From assembly GCF_025398175.1 (NCBI RefSeq), contig NZ_CP099734.1, forward strand, positions 3,410,001 through 3,474,000: a DNA stretch of 64,000 nucleotides, read 5' to 3'. The position numbers and the translations under genes are program-made. Below the pieces are notes generated by a model. That model was not told the DNA's origin. It was given only the letters and a program-made list of their open reading frames with translations, and did not search any database. Position 1 is the first letter of the stretch; each line of letters opens with the position of its first letter. Below, piece by piece: positions 19,464 through 29,575 of this stretch. The stretch comes from Photobacterium sp. TY1-4. GTDB taxonomy: Bacteria; Pseudomonadota; Gammaproteobacteria; Enterobacterales; Vibrionaceae.

Positions 19464-19555
19464 GCTATCCCTCTCCAACAATTCCCTGTCGGCACTCATC
19501 CCTGAGCTGCCGCATCTGGTCTGCGCAAGGCACACCACCGGTCCATCCGAACCAG

Positions 19556-19993
19556 CTACACCTGTAACCAGAAGGTCACCGGCCCGTCATTGAGCAGCGC
19601 AACTTTCATGTCCGCCGCAAAAATGCCGGTTTGGGTGTTGATGTCCTTTGCCTTGCAGCAAGATACAAAATAGTCATACCAACGCTCAGCATCCGCCGGT
19701 GCCGCACCGGCAGAAAAGCTCGGCCGCATCCCGCTCTTGGTATCCGCCGCCAGGGTAAACTGCGATACCACCAGCACGCTGCCGCCGGCTTGCTGCACAT
19801 TGAGGTTCATTTTTCCGGCGTCGTCTTCAAACACCCGGTACCCTAACACTTTATCCCGCAAACGTTGCGCTTTGGCTTCATCATCGCCTTTTTCCACGCC
19901 CAGCAGGACCAGTAACCCTTTACCGATCGTGCCTGTGGTCTTACCCTCAACGGTCACACTGGCTTCACTTACCCGTTGGATCAGCGCAATCAT
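19556..19993 (-). CDS. dtd: Dtd, D-aminoacyl-tRNA deacylase
   Basis: Hydrolyses D-aminoacyl-tRNA (and glycyl-tRNA(Ala)), keeping D-amino acids out of protein. It has 145 residues, the exact family length, with the start [17 protein letters not shown]. The cross-subunit Gly-cisPro region NDGPVTFW is at the C-terminus and the SQFTLAADT motif, supplying catalytic residues, is in the middle. The start overlaps the end of yihY by 29 bases, as in many Vibrionaceae, and the gene precedes the yiiD-type gene after a short gap. Confidence 0.96.
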   Translation of the reverse strand: MIALIQRVSEASVTVEGKTTGTIGKGLLVLLGVEKGDDEAKAQRLRDKVLGYRVFEDDAGKMNLNVQQAGGSVLVVSQFTLAADTKSGMRPSFSAGAAPADAERWYDYFVSCCKAKDINTQTGIFAADMKVALLNDGPVTFWLQV

Positions 19994-20945
19994 GCTGTTG
20001 CTCCTTTATATCGTCACGACGGTCATTGCCGGATGCCTGCGCATCCGCCTGTTGTTTGGCCGCGGCTTCTTTGGCTTGTTGCCGCGCTGCCGGATGCCAG
20101 TGTACACCTTCTCCTAGACTGGCGGTAATCTCCGCCCCGAGCAAGACAATGCACCAAACCAGGTAGACCCAGACAAACAGGATCGGCACCACGGCCAGGG
20201 CGCCGTAAATCAGCTGATACGACGGGAAATTGGTAATATACAAAGCAAAGCCCTTTTTGCTCAGCTCAAACAGGATACTCGCCGTCAGGGCACCGACCAG
20301 GGCATGACGAAAACGCACCTTGGTGTTCGGCACCAGCAAGTAAAGGCCAAGAAAGGCACTGGTCGACATCATCACCGGCAGGCCACGCAAGAATTGCTGC
20401 AGCGCCCCACTGGCCATCTCACTGCCAAGCAGGTTCAGCGAGCCAAGATACGAGCTGACGGCGATACTGCTGCCGAGCAAAATCGGCCCGAGCGTCAGCA
20501 CCATCCAATAAATCGAAAACGAAATCACCGGCCGGCGCTTCTCATGCACCCGCCAGATATAATTGAGGGTGGTATCGACGGCGGAAATCAGCATCAGGGC
20601 GACCACAAACAGCGCCCCGATCCCCACCGCCGTCATCTTGCCGGCATTGGCGACAAACTCATTGAGGTACTGCTTCACCACCTCTCCGGCCGCCGGGACA
20701 AAATTCTCAATCACGAAATTTTGCAGTACCTCGCCCAAGCCGGCAAAGACCGGGAAGGTCGACAGTGCCGACAGCACCACGGTCACCAGCGGGACCAGCG
20801 ACAGCAAGGTGACATAAGCCATCGAGCCCGCCGCGACCGTCAGCCGATCATGACCGATGCGCCGCAACAGGTACTTAAAGTACGCCAGTACTGCCGGGAA
20901 CCGCTGCGGCCAATTCCCCTTGCCAGTTAGATGTTTGTCAGCCAT
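19965..20945 (-). CDS. yihY: YihY/BrkB family inner-membrane protein
   Basis: Integral membrane protein (326 residues) with about six hydrophobic segments, for instance [20 protein letters not shown] and [20 protein letters not shown]. The N-terminal [25 protein letters not shown] is the YihY/BrkB signature. The family was once labelled ribonuclease BN by mistake; its true function is not established. The C-terminal tail is Gln and Ala rich and cytoplasmic. It forms an operon with dtd, overlapping it by 29 bases. Confidence 0.9.
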   Translation of the reverse strand: MADKHLTGKGNWPQRFPAVLAYFKYLLRRIGHDRLTVAAGSMAYVTLLSLVPLVTVVLSALSTFPVFAGLGEVLQNFVIENFVPAAGEVVKQYLNEFVANAGKMTAVGIGALFVVALMLISAVDTTLNYIWRVHEKRRPVISFSIYWMVLTLGPILLGSSIAVSSYLGSLNLLGSEMASGALQQFLRGLPVMMSTSAFLGLYLLVPNTKVRFRHALVGALTASILFELSKKGFALYITNFPSYQLIYGALAVVPILFVWVYLVWCIVLLGAEITASLGEGVHWHPAARQQAKEAAAKQQADAQASGNDRRDDIKEQQHDCADPTGK

Positions 20946-21047
20946 AGTCTGTGAATTCTATTTATCTGTTTTTATAGTCAAAATAGTTGGTCAGCCCGCA
21001 GATGACAACTACGACTGCCGTCTGCCCAACCGCGCAGGAGCCCATTT

Positions 21048-21689
21048 ATGCCCTATTTGCTCATCGCCTTGCTCAGTTTAACCATCCTGCCGGGCTGCCA
21101 GAGTGCCTATTATTCGGCCATGGAACAGGTCGGGGTCCATAAACGGGAGATCATGGTCGACCGCGTCTCCGAGGCCAACGAAGCCCAGCAAGATGCCCAG
21201 ACCCAGTTTACCCGTGCGCTGGATGCCCTGAAGACCATCCATCAGTTCGATGGCGGGGATCTGGAAGAGGCTTACGACACCATCAACGATCAGTACGAAG
21301 CCAGCAGTGACGCCGCCGACAAGGTCCGCAGCCGGATTGCCGCCATTGAGGATGTCGCCGATGCCCTGTTTGACGAGTGGGAAGATGAACTCTCCCTCTA
21401 CACCAGCACCAACCTGCGCCGCGACAGTGAGCAAAAACTCAAGCAAACCCGTGCATCCTACCAGCGGATGCTGAGTGCCATGCACCGCGCTGAGCAAAAG
21501 ATGACGCCGGTGCTCAATACCCTGCGCGATAACACCCTGTATCTGAAACACAACCTCAATGCAGCCGCCATCGGCTCCCTGCAGGGCGAGTTCCAATCAC
21601 TCCAACGCGATATCCAGCGTGCGATTCAGGACATGGAAACGGCAATTGCCGAGTCTGAGCACTTTATTGCCCAGCTCAAGCGCAGCTAA
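21048..21689 (+). CDS. DUF2959 family lipoprotein
   Basis: Predicted lipoprotein (213 residues): a short signal MPYLLIALLSLTILPG is followed by the lipobox Cys17 (LPGC), then QSAYYSAMEQVGVHKREI, a DUF2959 hallmark. The remainder is almost wholly alpha-helical with heptad-like spacing (about 38-100 and 125-205), probably coiled coils. Function is unknown; I do not assign one. It is transcribed alone, diverging from yihY. Its 3' end overlaps the 3' end of the convergent ATPase gene by four bases. Confidence 0.85.
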   Translation: MPYLLIALLSLTILPGCQSAYYSAMEQVGVHKREIMVDRVSEANEAQQDAQTQFTRALDALKTIHQFDGGDLEEAYDTINDQYEASSDAADKVRSRIAAIEDVADALFDEWEDELSLYTSTNLRRDSEQKLKQTRASYQRMLSAMHRAEQKMTPVLNTLRDNTLYLKHNLNAAAIGSLQGEFQSLQRDIQRAIQDMETAIAESEHFIAQLKRS

Positions 21690-22225
21690 ACCAACCGGAT
21701 CCGGGCCAGCACCCAGCCGGCCCGCTCATCCACACGCCCCCAGGGCACCTCAAGCACCTGATAGCCCAGCGCCTGATACGTCTCGACCAGTTGCCGGTGA
21801 ATCTGCTCGGCTTCCGCAAAGCTGTGCGGCCGCTCCTCATCCTGAACGTAAATCTCGCGCTTCGGCGCGCAGCAAAACACCGTTGGGTGATAGCCCCGTG
21901 CCGCCTGGTGGTAATCCACCGGGATCGGCGCGCCACCAATGGCCAGGTAGGCACAAATATCCCCAATCGCCCGATCGACAAACGCCGGCATGGTGCCTTC
22001 TGCCGCTAACCTGCGGTGCTCGCTCATGGCCGACAGGCACAGCGCCGCGAAGGCCGGCAAGTCAGTCCAGGGCAAAATGCCCTGCGCCCGCTGTTGCTGC
22101 TCACGGATCAGCTGACGGGAGACTTCCGGAAAAACCAGATAGCCTTTGCGCGCAATGGCCTCCAGCAACGCTGTTTTTCCGGCACCGGGTCCCCCGGTGA
22201 TAATAATCGGTTGCATCACGTTCAC
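21686..22225 (-). CDS. Small P-loop NTPase of the AAA_28 type
   Basis: Protein of 179 residues with a Walker A motif GGPGAGKT at about residues 11-18 and FVDRAIGD around 85, a likely Walker B/lid segment. The look (EVSRQLIREQQQ, then RPHSFAEAEQIHRQLVETYQALGY) matches the AAA_28 nucleotide kinase-like family, whose substrates are mostly unknown. ATG 22225 is used; an in-frame second Met lies three codons later. It is downstream of bipA on the same strand, separated by 119 bases with a 13-base-pair hairpin, so it is probably transcribed on its own. Confidence 0.8.
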   Translation of the reverse strand: MNVMQPIIITGGPGAGKTALLEAIARKGYLVFPEVSRQLIREQQQRAQGILPWTDLPAFAALCLSAMSEHRRLAAEGTMPAFVDRAIGDICAYLAIGGAPIPVDYHQAARGYHPTVFCCAPKREIYVQDEERPHSFAEAEQIHRQLVETYQALGYQVLEVPWGRVDERAGWVLARIRLV

Positions 22226-22265
22226 GCTCTGTTGATTGAACCGCGCCGATCAGGGCCCAGATACA

Positions 22266-22301
22266 ACTATCCCCTCATGGTAGCACCAATGAGGGGATAG
22301 T
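22266..22301. terminator. Perfect 13-bp hairpin between bipA and the NTPase gene
   Basis: ACTATCCCCTCAT and its exact complement flank a 10-base loop. It lies 43 bases after the bipA stop. On the bipA strand the stem is followed by TTGTATCT, a poor U-tract, so termination may be inefficient or the hairpin may instead protect the bipA 3' end. Confidence 0.55.
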
Positions 22302-22344
22302 TTCATAACGTTCTTTAAAGGGTTACCCTTTCAGCGCGCTTTCT

Positions 22345-24174
22345 TTACTTGGCAGCACGGCTCGCACGTTTACGATCCGTTTCCGTCAGCAGTTTCTTAC
22401 GAATACGGATGCTTTCCGGCGTCACTTCCACCAGCTCATCATCATCGATGAATTCCAGTGCCTGCTCCAGCGTGTATTTAATTGGCGTCGTCAGCACCTG
22501 CGCATCATCGGTACCTGAGGCACGAACGTTGGTCAGCTGCTTCCCTTTCAGGGCGTTCACGGTCAGGTCGTTGTCACGGCTGTGAATCCCGATCACCATC
22601 CCTTCGTAAACTTCCACACCGTGGCCGATGAACAGACGACCACGCTCCTGCAGGTTAAACAGGGCGTTCGTCAGCGCTTTACCCGCGGCGTTTGCAATCA
22701 GTACACCGTTGATACGTTGACCAATCTCGCCACCTTTGTGCGGACCGTAGTGATCAAACGTGTGGTACATCAGGCCTGAGCCCGACGTCAAGGTCATGAA
22801 TTCAGTCTGGAAACCGATCAGACCGCGCGATGGCATCACGAAGTCCATACGGACACGGCCCTTGCCGTCCGGAGACATATCTTTCAGCTCACCTTTACGC
22901 AGGCCGATTTTCTCCATGATGCCGCCCTGGTGCTCTTCCTGCACGTCGATGGTCACGGTCTCAAACGGTTCCATCAGCTGGCCGTCTTCTTCTTTGATGA
23001 TGACTTCAGGGCGTGATACCGCCAGCTCGAAGCCTTCACGGCGCATGTTTTCGATCAGGATCGACAGATGCAGCTCACCACGGCCGGAAACGCGGAATTT
23101 GTCCGGGTCATCCGTTTCTTCAACGCGCAGGGCAACGTTGTGAACCAGCTCTTTTTGCAGACGCTCAAGGATGTTGCGTGACGTCACGTACTTGCCTTCT
23201 TTACCGGCAAACGGCGAGGTGTTGACCTGGAAGGTCATGGTCACAGTCGGCTCGTCAACCGACAGGGCCGGCAGCGCTTCAACCGTGTTCACGTCACAGA
23301 TGGTGTCAGAGATTTTCAGCTCGCCCAGACCGGTAATCGCGATGATATCGCCGGCAGTGGCCTGATCCACTTCATGACGCTCAAGGCCCAGGTAACCCAG
23401 AACCGTCCCCACTTTACCGTTGCGGGTCTTGCCGTCAGCGCCAACCACGGTCACCTGCTGGTTTGGTTTCACCGAACCACGAGTCACACGGCCCACACCG
23501 ATCACGCCCACATAAGAGCTGTAGTCCAGCTGAGAGATTTGCATTTGCAGCGCACCCTCAACATCGACGTCCGGCGCAGCAACGTTATCCACGATCGCCT
23601 GGAACAATGGTTCCATGTTCTCGCCCGTTTCGCCTTCTTCCAGCGTCGCCCAGCCGTTCAGTGCAGAAGCGTAAACCACTTGGAAGTCCAGCTGCTCGTC
23701 GGTCGCACCCAGGTTGTCGAACAGGTCAAACACCTGATCCATCACCCAGTCAGGACGGGCGCCCGGACGGTCAATCTTGTTAATAACCACGATTGGCTTC
23801 AGGCCGTGTGCAAACGCTTTCTGGGTCACGAAACGCGTCTGTGGCATCGGGCCGTCAACGGCATCAACGATCAGCAGTACCGAGTCAACCATCGACATAA
23901 TCCGCTCAACCTCACCACCGAAGTCGGCGTGTCCCGGAGTATCAACGATGTTGATGCGGAAATCGTTCCAGTTGATCGCTGTGTTCTTAGCCAGAATGGT
24001 AATACCACGCTCTTTTTCGATGTCGTTGGAATCCATTACGCGTTCTTCAACTTCGCCGCGAGACTCTAACGTGCCAGACTGCTGAAGCAGTTTGTCAACC
24101 AGGGTCGTTTTGCCGTGGTCAACGTGCGCAATGATTGCGATATTTCTTAAGTTATCGATCTGTGGATTTGACAT
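22345..24174 (-). CDS. typA: BipA/TypA, ribosome-associated GTPase
   Basis: Translational GTPase of 609 residues that helps 50S assembly and survival at low temperature and under stress. G1 AHVDHGKT, G3 [13 protein letters not shown]4 NKIDRPGA and switch residues are all present, followed by domain II and the BipA-specific C-terminal domain ending in [17 protein letters not shown]. The ATG at 24174 ([13 protein letters not shown]) matches the usual family length; an in-frame ATG five codons earlier is possible and neither has a good ribosome site. It diverges from glnA, and a CRP-like site lies about 100 bases upstream. Confidence 0.96.
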   Translation of the reverse strand: MSNPQIDNLRNIAIIAHVDHGKTTLVDKLLQQSGTLESRGEVEERVMDSNDIEKERGITILAKNTAINWNDFRINIVDTPGHADFGGEVERIMSMVDSVLLIVDAVDGPMPQTRFVTQKAFAHGLKPIVVINKIDRPGARPDWVMDQVFDLFDNLGATDEQLDFQVVYASALNGWATLEEGETGENMEPLFQAIVDNVAAPDVDVEGALQMQISQLDYSSYVGVIGVGRVTRGSVKPNQQVTVVGADGKTRNGKVGTVLGYLGLERHEVDQATAGDIIAITGLGELKISDTICDVNTVEALPALSVDEPTVTMTFQVNTSPFAGKEGKYVTSRNILERLQKELVHNVALRVEETDDPDKFRVSGRGELHLSILIENMRREGFELAVSRPEVIIKEEDGQLMEPFETVTIDVQEEHQGGIMEKIGLRKGELKDMSPDGKGRVRMDFVMPSRGLIGFQTEFMTLTSGSGLMYHTFDHYGPHKGGEIGQRINGVLIANAAGKALTNALFNLQERGRLFIGHGVEVYEGMVIGIHSRDNDLTVNALKGKQLTNVRASGTDDAQVLTTPIKYTLEQALEFIDDDELVEVTPESIRIRKKLLTETDRKRASRAAK

Positions 24175-24274
24175 GTGTTTTACATTCACTCAGAACATGC
24201 AGCGACCGGAAGGTTGCCACGTGGTTAAAAAAACGGCTCATAATCTAACAGATTTTACGTCAAAACCCACCTAT

Positions 24275-24294
24275 TATGTGATTTATATCACCGG
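24275..24294. promoter_or_regulatory. CRP-like binding site upstream of bipA
   Basis: TGTGA at 24277-24281 and TCACC at 24288-24292 separated by six bases, with AT-rich flanks, matching the CRP consensus TGTGA-N6-TCACA except for the last base. It is centred about 110 bases before the bipA start and more than 350 bases before glnA, so bipA is the nearer target, though glnA could have a CRP-dependent second promoter as in Escherichia coli. Confidence 0.55.
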
Positions 24295-24421
24295 CATTTT
24301 GATCCGGCCGGATCATCGGCGTGAGTCTCCCCGGCTGACCACCTGATTTTCCGGACAAACCACCGCCATCCCGGTGTCATCTGATTGACAACCCTGCGCC
24401 GTAGGCTAATAGTAAAGGCGC

Positions 24422-24486
24422 GCACCACACAGGTGCCAAACACCCTTCTTGCACCATATTGGTGCTGAATATCACCACATTGGTGC
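24422..24486 (+). promoter_or_regulatory. Three NtrC enhancer boxes upstream of glnA
   Basis: Three matches to GCACC-N5-GGTGC: 24422-24436 and 24451-24465 are perfect in both arms, 24472-24486 has one mismatch (TCACC). Centres are 29 and 21 bases apart. Measured from the predicted sigma-54 start near 24574 they lie at about -145, -116 and -95, typical enhancer positions for NtrC~P at glnAp2. The regulator gene itself is at 27975-29390. Confidence 0.9.
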
Positions 24487-24547
24487 AAGAAATGGATTTT
24501 CGAAGCCCGGAATGACGCTAAATGGGCGATTTTGGGGCTTTAAAAAG

Positions 24548-24564
24548 TTGGCACGGTTCTCGCT
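24548..24564 (+). promoter_or_regulatory. Sigma-54 promoter of glnA
   Basis: TTGGCAC at 24548-24554 followed by TCGCT, with the invariant GG (24550-24551) and GC (24562-24563) exactly ten bases apart, as in the -24/-12 consensus TGGCAC-N5-TTGCW. One deviation (TCGC for TTGC). Predicted start near 24574, leaving a leader of about 74 bases before glnA. Confidence 0.85.
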
Positions 24565-24647
24565 ATACTAGTTTTAAGTGAACACACTCAGGTTCACCAT
24601 CTATTATTGCGGCCAGTTGCCCAATCTAACACCGGAGGTTACTTAAG

Positions 24648-26057
24648 ATGTCAGTTGAAAACGTACTCGCGCTGATCCAGGAAAACGAAGTTAAGTTTGT
24701 TGACCTACGCTTTACCGATACCAAAGGTAAAGAGCAACACATCTCTATTCCTGCCCACCAAATTGATGCTGACTTCTTCGAAGAAGGCAAGATGTTCGAC
24801 GGCTCTTCGGTAGCAGGCTGGAAAGGCATTAACGAATCCGACATGGTGATGATGCCGGATGCCTCAAGCGCGGTATTAGACCCATTCACAGAAGATGCGA
24901 CCCTGAACATCCGCTGTGACATCCTTGAGCCGGCAACTATGCAAGGCTACGACCGTGACCCACGCTCGATCGCCAAGCGTGCCGAAGACTACATGCGCTC
25001 AACCGGCATTGCAGACACGGTTCTGGTTGGCCCGGAGCCGGAGTTCTTCCTGTTCGACGATGTGAAGTATGCGACCGACATGTCCGGCTCATTCTTCAAG
25101 ATTGACGACGTTGAAGCGGCCTGGAATACCGGCAGCGACTTCGAAGGCGGCAACAAAGGCCACCGTCCGGGCGTGAAAGGCGGTTACTTCCCGGTTGCGC
25201 CGGTTGACTCTTCTCAGGATATCCGTTCTGCCATGTGTCTGATCATGGAAGAAATGGGCCTGGTCGTCGAAGCGCACCACCACGAAGTGGCCACTGCGGG
25301 CCAGAACGAAATCGCGACCCGCTTCAACACCCTGACCACCAAAGCGGACGAAATCCAGGTTTACAAGTACGTTGTCCATAACGTTGCCCACGCCTTCGGC
25401 AAAACGGCGACCTTTATGCCGAAACCACTGGTTGGCGACAACGGCTCCGGCATGCACGTGCACCAGTCTCTGGCCAAAGACGGTCAGAACCTGTTTGCCG
25501 GCGACAAATACGGCGGCCTGTCTGACATGGCCCTGTACTACATCGGCGGTATCATCAAGCACGCCCGTGCCATCAACGCCTTTGCCAACCCATCGACCAA
25601 CTCGTACAAGCGTCTGGTTCCTGGATTCGAAGCACCGGTGATGCTGGCTTACTCAGCGCGTAACCGCTCTGCGTCGATCCGTATCCCAGTGGTACCAAGC
25701 CCGAAAGCACGCCGCATCGAAGCGCGCTTCCCGGATCCGGCTGCCAACCCATACCTGGCATTTGCCAGCCTGCTGATGGCCGGTCTGGACGGGATCAAGA
25801 ACAAGATCCATCCGGGCGAAGCGATGGATAAAGATCTGTACGACCTGCCAGCAGAAGAAGCGGCAGAGATTCCAAAAGTGGCTGAATCCCTTGAAGTCGC
25901 CCTGAAAGCGCTGGATGAAGACCGTGAGTTCCTGACTGCCGGCGGCGTGTTCTCTGATGATTTCATCGATTCTTACATCGCCCTGAAATCGAAGGACGTT
26001 GAGAAAATCAACATGACCACGCACCCACTGGAATTCGAACTGTACTACTCTGTATAA
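24648..26057 (+). CDS. glnA: GlnA, glutamine synthetase type I
   Basis: Central ammonium-assimilating enzyme making glutamine from glutamate, NH4+ and ATP; a dodecamer in the cytoplasm. It has 469 residues, the normal GSI-beta length. MFDGSS at about 49-54, the ATP-binding [16 protein letters not shown] region, and the adenylylation site Tyr398 (DKDLYDLP) are intact, so control by GlnE adenylylation is expected. The ribosome site GGAGG is upstream of the ATG. Expression should depend on sigma-54 and NtrC through the promoter and enhancer boxes described just upstream. It is followed by a strong terminator, so glnL-glnG are expressed at lower level from their own promoter. Confidence 0.98.
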   Translation: MSVENVLALIQENEVKFVDLRFTDTKGKEQHISIPAHQIDADFFEEGKMFDGSSVAGWKGINESDMVMMPDASSAVLDPFTEDATLNIRCDILEPATMQGYDRDPRSIAKRAEDYMRSTGIADTVLVGPEPEFFLFDDVKYATDMSGSFFKIDDVEAAWNTGSDFEGGNKGHRPGVKGGYFPVAPVDSSQDIRSAMCLIMEEMGLVVEAHHHEVATAGQNEIATRFNTLTTKADEIQVYKYVVHNVAHAFGKTATFMPKPLVGDNGSGMHVHQSLAKDGQNLFAGDKYGGLSDMALYYIGGIIKHARAINAFANPSTNSYKRLVPGFEAPVMLAYSARNRSASIRIPVVPSPKARRIEARFPDPAANPYLAFASLLMAGLDGIKNKIHPGEAMDKDLYDLPAEEAAEIPKVAESLEVALKALDEDREFLTAGGVFSDDFIDSYIALKSKDVEKINMTTHPLEFELYYSV

Positions 26058-26090
26058 GCAATACGCAGTGTAACCACAGCATGACTTTTA

Positions 26091-26117
26091 GGCCGGCTTC
26101 ACAAGCCGGCCTTTTTA
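26091..26117 (+). terminator. Rho-independent terminator after glnA
   Basis: Nine-base-pair stem GGCCGGCTT / AAGCCGGCC with a three-base loop, then TTTTTAT. It begins 34 bases after the glnA stop and separates glnA from the DUF4124 gene and glnL. Confidence 0.95.
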
Positions 26118-26213
26118 TCCTTGCCCGGATCGGCCACATCCCCCACCCTGCATCCAAGAGCTCGATCCCAACCCGGAAACCCACCACTCAAACCCATCAC
26201 GCAGGGAGCCCGT

Positions 26214-26747
26214 ATGAAAGCCATCACGGCCACGATGCTACTCTGTCTGTCTGCCAGCCTGTCCGCCACATCCGTCTATACCTGGCAAGATACACAGGGC
26301 GTCACCCATTTCTCCGATCTGCCCCAGCCCGGTGCAACCCCCCTGCTCCTCGACCCACCGGCAACCCTGACCCTGAGCCAACCGGCCCCGACGACGCCCC
26401 CGGCACAACCCGAGCCAGCAACACTACCGCCGCTGCTCCTGACGCTGGATTCGCCAGCCGATCAACAGACCCTACGCGACAATCGCGGCATCATCGCCGT
26501 CACCCTGTCGGCCAACCGCCCGCTCGCCCAGGACGAACAGGTTCTGGTGCTGCTTGATGGTGCACCTTATGCCGCGCCCCAGGCCACATTGACCTGGCAA
26601 CTGCACAATATCGATCGCGGCAGTCACCGCCTCCGGGCACAAGTGCTCAAAGACGGCAAGGTTATTGCATCATCTCAAGACATTACTGTCTTTTTGCATC
26701 GGGCATCTGTGCGCCAGCAAACCACACCCGGGCCTGAGCCCAAATAA
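26214..26747 (+). CDS. DUF4124 domain exported protein
   Basis: Protein of 177 residues with a signal peptide ([17 protein letters not shown]) and then the DUF4124 signature [20 protein letters not shown] at about 20-39. A proline and threonine rich linker (about 45-80) leads to a beta domain ([28 protein letters not shown]) resembling an immunoglobulin-like fold. Function is unknown. The ATG at 26214 has GCAGGGAG upstream. A DUF4124 gene between glnA and glnL is, as I recall, conserved in Vibrio, but no link to nitrogen control is proven. Confidence 0.85.
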   Translation: MKAITATMLLCLSASLSATSVYTWQDTQGVTHFSDLPQPGATPLLLDPPATLTLSQPAPTTPPAQPEPATLPPLLLTLDSPADQQTLRDNRGIIAVTLSANRPLAQDEQVLVLLDGAPYAAPQATLTWQLHNIDRGSHRLRAQVLKDGKVIASSQDITVFLHRASVRQQTTPGPEPK

Positions 26748-26803
26748 ACTCGCCGCCGCACAATTTTCCGTGCACGATTGCAGACAGGCAGGTTACACTT
26801 AGT

Positions 26804-26820
26804 TGCACCAACATGGTGCA
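26804..26820 (+). promoter_or_regulatory. NtrC box in the glnL promoter region
   Basis: TGCACC-AACAT-GGTGCA: a perfect palindromic NtrC site, 41 bases before the glnL start codon. In Escherichia coli an NtrC site at glnLp represses the sigma-70 promoter of glnLG; the position here fits the same negative autoregulation. Confidence 0.88.
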
Positions 26821-26860
26821 ATGTCAGTTCATTGCACGCAACAGAACTGGGTCGACAAGG

Positions 26861-27919
26861 ATGAATACAGTGACTGCCTCATTTACACCGCTGATCCTGG
26901 ATAACATGGTCACGGCGATACTTCTGCTTGATGAAGGGCTGACGATCCGCTACGTTAACCCGGCGGCCGAGCAGCTGCTGTCGTACAGTAAGCGCCGGCT
27001 CCATCATGCCCACTTCCCGGCGCTGCTCCAGCACTCCTCGCTGGACCTCGGGTTGATCCAGGCGACGCTGCAAAGCGGGCAGGGCCTGGCAGACAGTGAC
27101 GTCACCTTTGTGATTGACGGGCGCCATTACACACTGGAGGTCAACGCCAGCCCGCTGTCGTGGCAAAAAGAGCTGCTGATCCTGCTCGAACTCAAGCCCA
27201 TCGACCAACAGCGCCGGATCAGCCAGGAGCTGAGCCAGCATGCCCAACAACAAGCCGCCCGGGAGCTGGTCCGCGGGCTGGCCCATGAAATCAAGAACCC
27301 GCTCGGCGGCCTGCGCGGCGCGGCGCAACTGCTGGAGAAAACCCTGCCCGATCCCAGCTATACCGAATACACCCAGATGATCATCGAGCAGGCCGATCGG
27401 CTGCGCAATCTGGTCGACCGCCTGCTGGGCCCCCAACGCCCGGGGGCGCGGAAAATCGACAATATTCACGTGGTGCTGGAAAAAGTCCGCCAACTGGTGG
27501 CGCTTGATTCCGCCAGCCAGATCCACTTTCACCGTGACTACGACCCCAGCCTGCCCGACTTCACCATGGATCCGGAGCAGCTGCAGCAGGCAATTCTCAA
27601 TATCGTCAGCAATGCCGCCCAGGCGTTGCAGCAACACGGCGGCGGCAACATCACCCTGAAAACCCGTACCGATCATCAGACGCTGATCCAGGGCACCCGC
27701 TACCGGGTCGCGGCCAAAATCGACATCATTGATGACGGCCCGGGGATCCCGGGCGATATCCAGGACACCCTGTTCTACCCCATGGTCACCGGGCGCGAAG
27801 GGGGCACCGGGCTGGGGCTGTCGATTGCCCAGAACCTGGTCGATCAGCACCACGGCAAAATTGAGGTGGTCAGCTGGCCGGGCCATACCGAGTTTTCAAT
27901 TTACCTGCCGATTAAATGA
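26861..27919 (+). CDS. glnL: GlnL (NtrB), nitrogen sensor histidine kinase/phosphatase
   Basis: Cytoplasmic two-component sensor of 352 residues that phosphorylates NtrC under nitrogen limitation and dephosphorylates it when bound by PII. N-terminal PAS domain (about 10-110), then the H-box with His142 ([20 protein letters not shown]), an N-box [11 protein letters not shown]1 IIDDGPGIP and G2 [17 protein letters not shown]. All catalytic elements are present. The ATG at 26861 is used; a GTG three codons later has better spacing from AAGG and cannot be excluded. It is 55 bases upstream of glnG. No PII gene lies in the window. Confidence 0.95.
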   Translation: MNTVTASFTPLILDNMVTAILLLDEGLTIRYVNPAAEQLLSYSKRRLHHAHFPALLQHSSLDLGLIQATLQSGQGLADSDVTFVIDGRHYTLEVNASPLSWQKELLILLELKPIDQQRRISQELSQHAQQQAARELVRGLAHEIKNPLGGLRGAAQLLEKTLPDPSYTEYTQMIIEQADRLRNLVDRLLGPQRPGARKIDNIHVVLEKVRQLVALDSASQIHFHRDYDPSLPDFTMDPEQLQQAILNIVSNAAQALQQHGGGNITLKTRTDHQTLIQGTRYRVAAKIDIIDDGPGIPGDIQDTLFYPMVTGREGGTGLGLSIAQNLVDQHHGKIEVVSWPGHTEFSIYLPIK

Positions 27920-27974
27920 TCCGGCCGCACCAAAACGCAATGCATAACGACAAGACAACTAGAGAGGACGTGAT

Positions 27975-29390
<1,416 letters not shown>

Positions 29391-29575
29391 GGTGCCACAC
29401 GGCGAGACATACCTATCCGGCATACCCTGATGCACAGCCCGCGCAGGCTGCCCGTCAGGCGTCGGATTATCGGCATAGAAATAACATTCCCGGGAGATAA
29501 CGTTTGCAAGTTCGCGCTATTTCATCGACTATTTGCTCAATATAACTTGCGTAACTTTTATTCACTTAGGAAATA

